Assembly: GCA_963978895.1 (NCBI GenBank)
Contig: OZ022238.1
Location: forward strand, 14,224,262 to 14,288,261
Length of the DNA: 64,000 nt
Reading direction: 5' to 3'
Source: Erpobdella octoculata
Lineage: Eukaryota; Annelida; Clitellata; Hirudinida; Erpobdellidae
Shown here: positions 12,569 to 27,500 of the stretch, in pieces
Position numbering within the stretch: the stretch's first letter is position 1
Layout: each line of letters starts with the position of its first letter
Translations under genes and position numbers: made by a program
Notes under the pieces: model-generated
What the model was told of the DNA's origin: nothing
Seen by the model: the letters and a program-made list of their open reading frames with translations, nothing else
The model's database searches: none

Positions 12569-15500
12569 GTTCCCGCTCACTTACCCGCTCCGCTCATTTT
12601 GTGACGGATTTCAAATAAACAGTAAATTTTGTGACTGCGTATTACTTAAGATACACATGTGGTGACTGGGGCATCTAACAAAGACTATTTTGCATTGGCG
12701 ATCTATCTGAGATCACGTCCAAAGTTGTACTATTCTTTAAATAACGCTGGGTAGACCTACCCGTCAGGTCAAGCTACCAATTCAACTTATATTTAATAGC
12801 AGGTAGTTAAGCTGTGTTGATGCTAAAACAACCATGCTATTTAAAAAAAAATCAATACATATTTAAAACCTTTTAGAAGAAATTAATTTTTTTGCAACAA
12901 AACAATAGGTCGATGTTTTTGCGAACCACAAACTTAAAATTATGTCAGTTCAGTTGAATGGAAGAACTGGATGACTAATTCATCTTTTTTGCCTTCAAAT
13001 GTTCCGCTTTTTTCACTCTTCTGTGAAAAACATTTTGCCATATCAAATTTTCTTTTTTTCAGGAAACAAAAAAACATTGTGACCTTAGTATTCTGAGTAA
13101 TCATAATGAAAACTGTTTTGATTCATTTCCAGTATTGAAAACGTGTAACAATTGGTCGTTTTGTAATTACTTCAACATGTTTGTCCAGATACGTCAAACT
13201 TCATTTCTTGGTTAAAAATCCCACCCGAGCCTGTTATTTTGTCCTATTTATTCTCAAAATGTTGAAAACATTTGTATATCCTGAAGAACAAGAAGGCGTA
13301 GTAACTGATTTGTTTGAATGAAATATCAGTTCACAAAATATAATGAACTCAATGTAAATTATTTTAGCAATAAATAATCACATTGTTTTTGAGTTATGGA
13401 AATTTTTTCGTATAAATAATCTACATTATCCTAATAAATCATAAATCATGCTGTTTTGTTTATTAATGCAAATATTTTTTTCTTTTCGCCGCCACAAAGT
13501 TGATCACTCAAACGAGATAAAACGCTGCTTTTATGAGATGTATTGCTGTGGAAGATCATGTTCAGGCGGGTTTTGAGAGATTCAGATATTTTTCTCTTTT
13601 TTCTTTTTCTTTTTTATCTTTTTTCCTTTTTGCTGTTTTTCTCTTTTTCTCTCTTTTTATGGTTTTTTTTCTTTTTTTCTAACTAAGTTAACCAGTATTT
13701 TCTTTCTTTTGATCGTCAATTTTCAAAAATAAAATAAAAAAGAAAGATGTTTTTTACAACTAATGCGAGTGGGTGTTTTTATTTGTCGTTTACGAATGTG
13801 TGGGCGTTACACGACTTTATCTTCAAGCGACAAATCTTAAAGGCTAAAAAAGGTGAATAAACATTTTCAAGTTTGTTGTGTTTCTGTGTGTGTGAATTTG
13901 TTTAACTACGTGAGTCGGCTTATAAACATGTCAATGTATGTGTGCGTGTGCATCTGAATATTTTGCTCACCATCTTGATATCCTTATGTACCTTCTTGGT
14001 GAAAATATAAAATTATTTTTATTGCTGATATTACAATTAGAGTCAAACAATTTATTTTTATTTTTATTTTGTGTGTATCTCAGTGTGAGTCATTTGCTGT
14101 TTTTTTTTGTCAGTGCAGGTTTGTTGGCATTGCATTTGTCACTGTGAATGTGTTTTGCTTTTAAAAATGTCTATGCTTGTTATTATGAGTTAGTTGATGT
14201 TGTAAGAGTAAAGACGTACAACGTACATGCCATGAAATGTTCTATTTATCTGCACTAGAAACGAATAAATTCCTTAGAACTTCCTTTGGGGCCAAGATAT
14301 ATTTTTAGTATTTTTTTTCTAAAATACTTAATAATTAATGTAATTTATTTTTTTGCTAGTTTTGCTTATTATTTGTAAATGCAAGTTGTTTCTTATGTAG
14401 CAGAATATCGCTTTCAGAACATTAAACATAACTTTTTTACATCAAGTAAATGTGATAATTTCAAATTAAACATTCGAGTTACATCTAGTATGAAATTGTA
14501 TAATAAAAATATTTAAAATATTTTAGATCAAAAATCCTTGTCTCCATAGCATGGACATTGGCTTTCATCTTCTCCATCCCACAACTGGTTATCTTCTCCT
14601 ACACAATAGATGCAACTGGAGCTCTCAATTGCTGGGCACTCTTTCAACCTAACTGGACCCTGAGGGTACACCTTTAAAAAAATGTTTTATTTGTTCCGTC
14701 GATAAATTTGTTTTTTTTTATTGAATTAAGAGTGAAATAAAACATTGTTATGCACTGTCGCAAAAATCTATAGCTAATATAAAGGTACAACAGCTATGTA
14801 AAGTTACATAAATATATAAAAATGACTGTTTCTGTATGTAACTCCTTCGTTGCTAATCCATTCATCCGATCGTAATGAAATTTTCACACAACCTTGAGAG
14901 TCAATAGTTTTGGTAACAATATTTTAAAATCGGTCACAAAATAAGTGAATATATATATATATATATATAAATGAGCGGTAACGGGAACGGAAGAGAAAGC
15001 AGGAACGTGAAAGCAAGCGGGCAGGGAAGGAAACGAGAACGAGAGAAACAAGCGTTCTAAAAAACCTCTAAAAACCCTGAGCAACCAAGCAACCAAGATC
15101 GAAAGAGCTAGCGGGAAAAAAGAAAGTGACCGGGATCGGGGAACGTACCTGGAGCGGGAAAGCGACCAGAAGCGGTAAAGCGACCAGAAGCGGTAAAGCG
15201 ACCAGAAGCGGTAAAGCGACCAGGAACGGGAGAGCAAGCAGGAACGGGAAAACAAGCGAAAAAGTAAACGGGAGCGAGAGAGACAAGCATTAGAAAAACC
15301 TATAAAAACCCCGGGCAACGCTGGGTACCCCGCTAGTTTTTGATATAAAAGTACCAGAACTATATGTGCAAAACATTTTTATTATAAATATACAACAGCT
15401 ATGTAGAATTATTTTCAATTTTCCATTAAACTGATGTATTTTACAAACTTCTAAAAATATAAAAAATATGTTTTTGTCATTTTATTGATTGGTTTTATTA

Positions 15501-18500
15501 TTAACTGCAATATATCAAGTTTAAGTTATACCGTATAACCGTAAAATAAATAGGCTTTTTACACATTTGCTTGTATACAAGATCGACATGTTGGCAACTT
15601 GTAAATACATTTAAAATTAAATTGTAAGCACTGTCGTCATTATCATCACCATTTAAAAATCACCATCATCATAATTACCATTTAAGAATCGTCACCATCA
15701 TCATCACCATCATCATCATCATCTTCATCATCATCATCATCATCCTTATCATCCTCATCATTATCATTATCATCGTCGTCGTCATCATCCTCACGATAAA
15801 AGCTATATTTTGTTTGGTGGGAAAAGTGTCATCGAGCTGGGAAAAGACAAATTGATAATTCAAGAAAAGAAAATGAAAACATCAACAACAACAAAGATTG
15901 AGTTTTTTTATGGACAAAATTAAATTAGGATGATATATGTGCGTAGTCGTCTGTGGGTGGTGAGCATATGTATGTGGATGATGTTGATATGTATATGGAT
16001 GATGTTTATATGTATGTGGATGATGTTGATATTTATGTGGATGATGAGCATGTGTATGCATTTATGTTATTGTTTATTGTTTATTCGGCATACAAAAACA
16101 CATTAAAGAAACACATAAAAATTGAAATAAAAGCATGCAACAAAAAATGAATGAGTAGCGCCCAAAAGGAACATCCGAAGAGATGAATCTCGCTTGAGGA
16201 TAACCAGTGCAGATGAAACATTTACAAATAATAATAATACAGGTACATACAATACAATAAATTTAGAATGGTAAAAATAACTGAAATAAATTACTAAGAT
16301 GAACAAAATAACAAAATTTAACATTTAATAATATACAATATACCTAAACAATACACGTTCGAATCTGAGATGATAGAATATATTATAATTTTAATAAGTG
16401 AGATTTAAGACGAGATTTAAATAATGAAAAGGACTCAGAGGACTGTATTGAAATAGGGATGACTGAATATGTACGCGGACCTAAACATTTAATAGAGAAG
16501 GTTTTCAGTCTTGTGTTTGCAAATTCTGGATGGAAAAGATTAGATGATCGCAAAAAATGGGTATGAATATCGGACGACTTTAAGAAGAAATCATGAAAGG
16601 ATTGAGGTAGATTAGAATTAGAATATTTATACATAAAAGAACCAATTTGAAACAAATTGATTTGATAAATGTTTAAAAGCTTATTTTCAGTAAATTTTGA
16701 CTTACAAGGAGAAAGAGGATGTAATAAAAAAATAATACGGATGAGTCGTTTGAGCAAAATGTGTAAAGAAAGAAGACGAGTTGGGTAATTAGAAGCCCAA
16801 ACAATATTGCAGTAAGAAATGTATGGAAAGACAAATGCATAATACAACATAATACAAGTTTTTGCGTCTATAAAACGACGTAATCTATATATAATTCCAA
16901 TATTCTTAGAAACTTTAGATTTAACATGCTTAATGTGATCAGTCCATGTTAAATGTTGATCAAGAAACACACCTAAAAATCTATATGAGGTGACACGGGT
17001 AATAGAAACACCAGAAATGCTGAGACATGACTTTGTAATAATAGATTTACTCTTGGATGAAATATGATATAGTTGGTTTTTTTTACATTTAAAAAAAGCT
17101 TATTGGCACAAAACCAATCATAAATACATATGAGACCATTATTAACGCTGTCAAATAAAATGTTCATATTGTCACCAGAAGCAAACAGACTAGTGTCATC
17201 AGCAAATAAAGAAAAACTGAACAGGTTAGAAATTAAAGGTAAGTCATTGATATATATAATAAATAGGAGTGGACCCAATATAGAACCCTGTGGTACGCCA
17301 CAGTTGATGGGTAAAGATTGTGATAACACATTGTTGTAGCAGACATATTGTGATCGGTTCTTCATGTAATCCCGAAACCAGTCAAGAGGAACTCCCCGGA
17401 CTCCATAGTACTCAAGCTTCTTCAATAGTATTTCATGATTTACAGTGTCAAATGCTTTTGCAAGGTCTAGGAATAGGCCAATGCCAAAGTTTCCTTGATC
17501 TAGAGCTTCAGCGATTTTGGATTGAAGAACAACCAGTGGCATGTATGTGGAGTGGTTTTTTCTAAATCCGTATTGGTATGGTGAAAGGAGAGAAAACTTT
17601 GATAGGTAACTGTATAATCTTGTGTGCATAACTTTTTCAAAGAATTTGGAAAAATAAGATAATATTGAAATGGGCCGATAATTTGTTACATTATTTTTTT
17701 CACCAGATTTATGAAGTGGAACAACTTTAGCAATTTTCAATTGGTCAGGAAATATTCCAAATGTTAGGGAACTATTGATCAGAGATGTTAGAGGAGAGAC
17801 AATTAGTTGGATAGATTGACTTGCTATTAGAGGATCAATACCATCTAGACCACAACTTCTAGATGTGTTTAAACATTTTGCAATTTTGAGGATTTCAGTT
17901 GATGTTACTGGTGTGACATTCATGGAATCAACCACTTGGTTCTTGAGGAAATCAGTGAAATAAGAACCCTGAGAGTGAATTTGTTTTGCAAGGCTTGACC
18001 CAATGTTTGAGAAATACTTGTTTAACATATCAGCAATCAGAGAAGGTGAACTTATTTCGGATCCATCATTTGTGAGAAAATTTTCCTGATGCTCTTTTGA
18101 TTTGAATTGGCCTAGTAAATTCTTTATCAATTTCCAGATTGCATTAATATTACCTTCATAAGATTCAAATTTTGAAGAGTAGTGTTGTTTGATTGTGGTT
18201 GTTTTTAAGGATTTAAATTTATTGCGACAAGTTATGAATTTTTTTCTATTTTCTTCTGATGGGTGTTTTAAAAAATTACGATAGAGAGTGTCTAAAAAGT
18301 GTAAAGTTCATCCAATCATGGTCAAATTTTATCTTTTTCTATCTGGGTTTCTCTAGAGAAAAACAGAAATTATATGCAAGGAGATATTCTTTTGCAAATA
18401 ATGAATAAGCAGATGAAACTTTACCATTTTCACCTTGTTGAATGACTTCAGTCCAATCTTTGTTAGTTAATTTATCATGGAACAAATTACTGTTTTTAAA

Positions 18501-21500
18501 TTGTCTTTTGAAGTTTTTTTGATCATTTGAAATGGTTATTTGAAAAGCAAGATCAAGAGAAAGGTAAAGTGGAAAATAGTCAGACAAATCATCAATCAGT
18601 ATCTTTGAGAGCGTATTTTGAAGAGGGAAGTTTGTGAAGATATTGTCGATTACTGTTGCTGTTGTAGAACTTTTCCGTGTTGGTTTTATAAAAGCAGGAA
18701 ACAATAAATGAGATGCAAATGTGTTCAAAAAATCAGAAACAAGAGAAGCATGAACTTCATCTAACAAATTTATGTTAAAGTCACCCAGCAGTAGAATAGT
18801 AGTGTTATGGCAATCAATGGAAGTTAATAAAAGATTCAATTCGTCAAGAAAAGTTTGTAAATTTGAGTTTGGTGGTCGATATATCACCCCAGCAATAATT
18901 TTTTTATTATTACAACTAAAAGAAACCAGTAGCGATTCAAATGAAGAGATTAGTAAATTTTTGTCCTTGTGGACCAAAATGGAGCAGGCGATGTAAAAAC
19001 CCACACCCCCACCTTTTTTACCTTCACGAGGTTTTGAAAAAAATTGTAGTGTGGGATGAATATACTGTCAGAGTTTTCTTTATTTAGCCAGGTTTCAGTT
19101 ACAGCTACAATATTAGCTGAGTGTGCATGTGTGTGCGTGCATATATGTGCTTGTGCGTACGTGCATATATGTGCATGTGTGGCCTAGAGGGCTGCGCGGG
19201 GACGAACTATTATCCCCATCCCAAACCATACCCGCAAGCAGTGCTGGGTAATATTTCAAATACATTATATTTGAAATACGTATTTGAAATATTTCTAAGT
19301 AATTTTGTATTTTCATTTGAAATACTTTTAGGAAATTTATTTAGCATTTTTATTCTAAATACTTTTGAAAAGTAATTCGAATATTTTGAACAAAAAATAA
19401 AATACAAAATGCATTATCGACATTTCCAAAAATATAAAGATCGGGCCACTTTAAAATTAATAATAAAGTGTAATGATAATGTTTATATCATGGTTTTATA
19501 CCACAATCGATGTTTACTTAATGTACTTCTTTTTGTTTTAATAGCTTAGCGCGAGGTTGGATTTTAGAGTTTGTAGTAAAAGTAGCTCGTTGTCGTTAGA
19601 ATTAAAGTTTAAAGTTTTATTAATACTAAGATGGCAAATAATTCAGGCAGTGGTGGTCGAATGCCGGCCATATTAGATGGCGAATTCTTTAAAATTGTTA
19701 GCCGAGATGGAGATAAAGTTGTGGCCAAGTGCATGAAATGCCCTTCGAATAAAACCTATTCAGGATTAATATCTGCAACAACTAATTTCTTGGTTCACTT
19801 GAAACGTGTTCTTATTTTAAAAGCTGAATCTGTTTATTTTATTGCAATAAAAGATTTACCCTGTTGACTTGTTTTTGTTAAAAAGTATTTGAGATGCGTG
19901 TCGATGGTGATGTATCAGCATCAAGTGTTATAAAAAGTATTTGAGTATTTTGTAGTAAAATACTTTAATGCATTTTTTATTTTATATTTAAAATATTTTC
20001 AAGAAAACTATTTGGATTTTGTACTTGAAATACTTTTTAACAACGTATTTGTATTTTGTATTTAAATTACAATTGAACAGTATTTTACCCAACACTGCCC
20101 GCAAGCTACAACTCCATCCCCAACCGTCGCCAAAACACTTCATCCCCATCCCCGTGAAGTATCATCCCCATCTCCAACCATCCCCGTTGCTAATGGTCCC
20201 CATCCCCAACCCCGCACTAACATTTATTATTATTATTATTATTTAGTTTATCCAGTTTATTAAGTGTATTACAACTATGGCACAAACTAAACCATTTTGA
20301 ATGCACTTGTCATTTTATTAAACAGTCTCAAAACAGAATTAAATAGTATTTATTATCAAAACTAAAACGATTTTAAAAGAGTCCGTGAATAAATAAAAGT
20401 CAATCAACACTGTCACCACTTAGCTGGATACGTCGCTCGTCAACCGTTCGTCCAGCTATGGAGGTCCGTTCAGATGATGTGCTGGCAGCAGGCACGCCAG
20501 TAGTCCTCGTAGTACATGTGCCAGTTTTCGACGCATAAAAATCAATGTGCGAACTCAAACCGATCGTACCATCTCTGGATTTCCATTTAAGTAACGCATC
20601 GCACCTATCGCATTTTACGAACGACACATTATCGTTGTCTACATTCACCGAAAAGTTGACCCAACCCAAATTGACTCATCACAGCTTCTAATTTTGTGAC
20701 ACAACCCGACTCACTTCGGTCTGACTAGACCGGACCTGACCCGGCCTTAACCAATTTTTTCAAACACCCAGACATTTTAAATGTTTAACATTTGATTCTT
20801 TTCCAAGTATTCTTTTGTTCTGAATCTTGGAATATAGATGTATTCTAGATTCATTAACATTGATATTAAAGAATTAATAATTACACTTTAAATTCGTATA
20901 CGAGATATCCTTCGCTGGCTAAGATTTCATTAAAAGTGATAGATGGCAGTTTAAAACTACAAAGTTGAAAATCAATACTAATTTAAAAACTTTAAAACAA
21001 TTTTTTTTTAAATTATTTAAATGTATGATATAAATTATAAACATAATAGTGTGTGGTGTTTGTTTTAACACTCATGCGCTCGCAGCCAATGAACCCCACG
21101 CTCTTATGTTCATAATTTATTAGATACTTTTTAGAGTGTTTAATGAAAGCGTTTTTATTTTTTTACGTTTTTATTTGTTTTAGCTTGACCCGATATGACC
21201 CAACCTAACTTTACCTGACCCGACTTAACTCGACCTCGCTCGACCCGACCCACTTACTAGTCACAATTCCACGATCAGACCCGTGAACAACTCAAATGTG
21301 TTTGTGTGCATGTATGTATATTATGTGTATTTGTGATCATGTATTAGTATGTGTGGGTATGTGTTTGAATATGTGTGTGCATAAGTGTGGATGTTTGTGA
21401 ACGTATGTGGATATATGTGGAAATGCGTGCATGTGAGCTATTTTTATATCGCAAAAAGGAAAATTAATAGAAAGAAGAGAACAGTACGTTTTTAACAAAG

Positions 21501-24500
21501 TGATGAATCATTTCCATTCGAGTGTTGAAATTCTAGAAGAATGCTGAAAATTTGTTGAAATTTAATGACCGTTGTTGGATTATTCATTATATTTTTTGTT
21601 TTTTTTTTATTTATTTTTTCAAAACATTTAATAACATCTTTTTTAAACTTAAAAATAAAATAGTTTCATTTAAAAATTATTGCCTAAGGTTTTCCAATTT
21701 GAATCAAATATGCAACCAAAGGTGTCCAACTTCAATTTAAAATTTTAATTTTCTGACGGCCATGCGGAATAGCAAACGACACGCAAAATCAAGCAGTTTG
21801 TTAAAACGGAGCAAAGAAAAGATTGGCGCGGAGGAGACCCGATCCGAACTATATATGGTCATTATTACAATTTAGAATAAAGTTCCAAAAAAAATTGTTT
21901 CAGTTTTTTATTAGTTTTTTCTTTTTTATGCTGCTTTTGTCTTCTCATTAAAATCCAAAATTAGTCATAAGACTTTCAAAACACTTATAATTTTCTGAAA
22001 AATTATTTGATATAAATGTCTCGGAAAGTATTCAGAGATTTTTGAATTATAATCTCAGTAATGACCGCCAATCAATGAACGGATCACTTTTTTCAAAAAT
22101 TCAATCTCTTTTCTGGTTGTGCGCTTCGTTGCTGGAGACTTGATAAGCTTCGAGGCTAATCAGGCGGAATGACGTCATGAGTTTCAAAATAGCTTCACGT
22201 TGATGATGGAAAAGTTTAAAGATGGCCGAGTTGCTTGAGGCGGTGATTGTGATAGAAACTGTCGTGATGAGAACTAAGGTGATGGTAGAAATGGTTGTGG
22301 TGGTAGAAATAGTTGTGGTGGTAGAAATGGTTGTGGTGGTAGAAATGGTTGTGGTGGTAAAAATTGTTATGGTGGTAAAAATGGTTGTGGTGGTAGAGGT
22401 GGTTGTGGTGAAAACATTGTATTTTATAAGTCAACTTTTTTATCAAACCCAATGCTTATTTTGGTGCTAGGTTAGCTGAGTTGGTAGAGCGTTAGCCTTG
22501 AATGTGAGAGCTTCACGGTTCGACTCCCACTCACTGCCTAGTAGCCCATGTCAACGAAAAACTTAGCGGGTAAAATCGTTCTCTCGTGGGGCATGTAAAA
22601 GAACAGCGCCTTTGAACAAAGCGGAAAAGGCGCTTAATAAATTATCAAACATTTACATTACATTTACACGGAACTAAAATAGCAACGCTTTTACGAAAAG
22701 AATTTATAAATTATTTTTCGCAATTTTATTTTCCCTCTTATTCATAAGAGTGATTTTAGAATTAAAGTCAATGCAGTTTTTTTATGACTCCCGCTTACAA
22801 CTCCACCGGCTCTTGTGGCGCCAACGGGATTAGGCCAGCTGACTTTACAGTCTCCATAAATTTGAACGCCGTCATCGTACTTGCTTGGTTGATAGAAGAC
22901 CTGAATCGGTTGATAGAGTGAAAAAGATTCACCGTTAATCTGTTTTATCTGAAAATTTTAAACGTTCAAAAGAGCATTTATAATAGTGAAATAGTGATAA
23001 TGATAACGATGATGAAACTGATAGTAATGGTGAATCAACATTCCGTCATATTTGTTTTGATCTGTATGAACAAATGAAACAGTCAATCTATCAGTTTAAA
23101 TTTCATCAATCAATCCATCATCTAGTCAGTAAAAATTATTTAATTCATCCATCAATATAATTTAATTCATCCATGGATAGTCAATCAATCAATAAATAAG
23201 TCATCAATCAACCATTAACTAATCAGTCAGTCCAGCTATTAACATATCAATCAATCTAAACGTCAACCAATAAATGAATGCAATCACTTTAAAACTGTAT
23301 CTAAAAGTTTTTTGCAGTTCTTAGAAGATTTACTTTTCCTGTGCAAATATTTCATTCCATCCTAGTCTGAAAACAAAAAAAAAACATTGAATTTATTTTA
23401 GAAATTAATTTTTTATTTTTAAATAAAAATGCATAAAACAAGAAAAAAGATCACAGAAGAACACAAAAAAGTATGAATAACTCACAGCTGTTTGTTTCCT
23501 GTCGTGTAACAAGACTTTCCGGTCACCTTTTACGCACTGGGAATGTTGAGATCCCGTGTCAACGTTTATCATTAAAATAGTTTTCTTTCTTTTTCATTTT
23601 ATTTTCCAAGCACTGATGACGTAATCAGATGTCATCAACATCATTTGACCATATTTTTGCAAGACAAAACTACAAAATGTAAGCTTTGTATTTTCAAAAA
23701 TAAATTAAAAATATAAAATTGATATATTTATGATATAATACGTTAGTATTTCCAAGCTCAAAGCAAAGAATCCATTTTCTCAAATTTAAATAATCAAAAC
23801 GGACAAAATGCAAACATTTTAAATTAGGAAGACCTAAAACACAACAAATTGTAAAACAGATTATACTTTAGAAATTAAACAAAATTATTGTTTTTGCAAC
23901 CGTTTTAAACTTCATTTTATAAAAAGAAAAAACATTAAAGCTGAAACAAGCGCATATGACTCAAATCGTCTGCTGTCACGATCCAATAAGGAAAAGTTTG
24001 AAATTTAATGTGCTAGGACACGTAAAAGTACTTCAAAACTGTTTGAATGCATTTCGAATGTTTATTAAAGTCTTGAAACAAATGTTTCAATCAACTCACT
24101 TTTTCAGTCTAATAGAAACTTGGAGAATTAATTTTATATAAAATGTTCTGATTTTAAAAACATTGAAATTAATCTTTCATCTTTTTTTAAATTAAAAGAG
24201 TGTTTTTGATTTAATTTAATTGTATTTTTGTAATATTTAAACACTTAAAACAACAATCAAACTTTTTTGAACCACAACGCAACCAACGATGTGCCTGTTG
24301 CTAAAATATTGCATTAAAATATTTGTTATTAATTAATTATTTTTAATTGATATGGATAAATTGTTGTATTTTTATGGAGAGTCAATACTCAATCAAAATT
24401 TCAGCTCAATATACGAATTGGAGATGAGTGGAAACTTGAATAAAATAATCACAAGTCACAGACATATATACCATGTTAAATAAAAGAGTGTAAGAAGATT

Positions 24501-27500
24501 AAATTGAAATGCAATTTTCATTAAAAGTTGTTGGACAAGATAAAATAGCAGGATATAAACAACGAACAAGACAAAAAAACTGAACAAAAACAAGACATAA
24601 ACAAGATCGAACCGCATAAAACTGAGAACTAAAGAACAAAACTAAAAACTAAAAAAACATTTATGGTAAGCTGTTTCAACCTAAAAAAGTTTGCATAATA
24701 AAAGTTTAAATTACATTTCTAAAAACTATTTGAACTTTCAGATAAAACAAGTTAAGTGGCTAGCGATATCTGACTGACTGAATGACGGTCGATTCAGCGT
24801 TGTATTCTTTCCTAAGTCGGTAAAAATACTACACATTTTGCAAATTTGACACTTAGCCATCTTTGACTCACGTACCCTTAGCAACTAAATCTGTGTTTTT
24901 TATTCAAAACATTTTCAAACTGTAAAATGCATTGTCATTGGGAGCAAGCCTATATTTGAAATTCCAGCTCGACTACATGACGGTGAATTATATAGTTTTC
25001 CCCTTCAAGGTTTGCAAACATTTAAGCAATCAAACAAGCAAGACCGGCGTGTGAAGTTAATATAAGGAATTTAACAAAATGCGTTTATTTATTGTTTTAA
25101 AGGGCCACCTTGAAGTGGTAAATGGTTTAGTAAAATATTTTGGAAAAGTACATCCGCCTCCCTCTAACCGGTGATCAGCTTTTTTTTCGGAAAAAAATGA
25201 AAAGAAGGTTTCAAACATATTTTCTTGAGAAAAGTACTTTAAAAATATCTTCCCCCCGGTTCACCAGCTTTTTTTGGGAGAAAATATAAAAAGAGAGTTT
25301 TGAAAAAATAATGGAAAACTTTACGATTCACTTTGGTACAAAAATGTAATAATAGGTATTGGTTGCAGTTCTGTTTTCCCTGGTTTGATGAAAGAAACAA
25401 ATAAAGCTTACAAGTTATGGATTTTTATGAATGCTTCTACTATAATTGTTATAAATTTAAGAATAATGATGCTAAGTCCGCTACTGTTTATGGCATCTTC
25501 AAACTTTCGATTTATCTCAAACTTTAGACTATTAAAGAGAAGTACCACCACTAGAGGCAATGGATTTGATTAAATTTAGTCCGTTTATAATAATTGATAA
25601 TGCTTAGAACAAGTAAACTATTTCTATCCATTGACCATTGTGAACAAAACAAAACTGTGTTTGTAATAAACTTGGTTCGCCGCTGAATTACACAATGGGC
25701 ATGTGCTTGTGATTTTAGAGTCCGTAGACAGAAGAACATGAACAATTGAAAGTTATTAAAAGCATATGAAAAATCACGCCATTAACATGGTTTATAATTT
25801 TTTTAGTAATAGACTTTGCAATAATGACAGCATAAAACATTGGCGAAAACAATAGCGATGCTAAAAAGTATTGAAAACTATATCGACGCAATACCGATAC
25901 TGCGATATTGACATCTCTGATATCGTGACTATTTTATTTGAAATTAATTTGTACTTTTAAAGATAAAAAAAAAATAAAGCGATTTTCAGATCTACGTTGT
26001 CTGGATTGCGCTCTCAATCTACGCAGTTCCTGTATTGATACTACTGGTGACCTACTCTTTCTTGTGCAGAGCCGTCTGGTCAAGTTTCCAAGAACAGACT
26101 TTTCAGATGAAATCCAAATCAAAAAAATTTTCCTTAACTTCACTCAGTTCTAGTTTTAGAACAAATTCAACAAGAACTTCTACCAGTCAGCGATCGCGCA
26201 AGATTTTCTTAGAAAACATGCAACAAGCAAATCTTAACGGCTTGCAAGACAAAATTCGCAACACCGAAAAATTATCGCCACCAGTTTCAAAAAAGAAACC
26301 AATCAATCAAATGGACACAGAATCACCAAGGGATCTTTTTCTCAACTGCGAAACAAAAATGATCATAAATCAACATGTGGATGAAAAAGTAACTTGGAGC
26401 AAAAAAGAGTCTGAATGTTTGAAATTTCAAGTTCAAAAACATTTTCAGAAAAATGTAAATACCTCTTCTCACGCAGCTTCTACTGCTCTTGCAACTAAAA
26501 AACTTTTCTCTCGGGCAACAACAAATTCTAAAACAAAAAACAACCAAGATGACGCATCTTCAGCTGATGAGAACGAAGACATTGACGGGTCCAAACAAAC
26601 CGATCTTGGACCTTTAAAATGTGATGCAGCCGAAATTAAACTGGGTAAACATGCCATTGAAGACACCAAAAGCAACCCACTGAGCGTCAAAGTCAAAACT
26701 CAAATGTCTCGGGCTAAAATAAGAACAGTGAAACTCACAGTTGTCATAAACCTTTCTTACCTGCTCTGCTGGTGTCCTTTCTTCTTCACGCAGATCTGGG
26801 CTGCTTTTGATTCGGGCGCTCCATACGAGAGTATGTTATTTGTATATATTATTTTTAGTAACGATTTTAGTTTGAAGGTTTTAGAAAAATATTAGCTTCC
26901 TTTTAACTATCAAAGCATTATATCCCATACTGTTGTCGTCCTTAGACTGATTTTCAAACCATGGAATAATTAATATAGGTATGCTTATATATAAATGAGC
27001 ATCAACCCAAACTGAAAAGCAAGGGGGAGGCGAAAATAAAAAATAAATGCTCAAAATTATGTTTCAGGACAATTTTATTACAATGTTTTCAAAATTCGAT
27101 CACGGGTGTCATTGTTGATGAAAGCTTGAGTAGTTAAATTGTATCAGAAAGTCATAGTAGGCATGTAAAATGATCACATGGTTCAATTGCCGCGTTGTCA
27201 TCGTTGAACCTGTACAGCAACAGCAGATGGGATAGTATTGTCCCAGTATTGTCCCAGCATTGTTCCAGCATTGTACTAGTATTGTGTCAGTATTGTTCCA
27301 GTATTGTACTAGTATTGTGCCAGTATTGTGCCAGTATTGTGCCAATGTTGTGCCAGTGTTGTGCCAGTATTGTGCCAGTGTTGTGTCAGTATTGTTCCAG
27401 TATTGTGCCAGTATTGTGCCTGTGTTGTGCCTGTGTTGTGCCAGTATTGTGCCAGTATTTTCCAAAAAAAGAGACATCAATCAACACATGCAATACAAGC

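Larger units (their letters stand above)
19184..20225. mobile_element. C-rich element interrupted by a hAT insertion (outer element)
   Basis: The flanks of the inner hAT share CCCCATCCC motifs: GCTGCGCGGGGACGAACTATT on the left, CCATCCCCAACCCCGCACTAAC on the right. The two outer ends are roughly inverted (GGGCTGCGCGGGG against GTTAGTGCGGGG). I read this as one older DNA element split by the hAT; the boundaries are uncertain. Confidence 0.45.
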
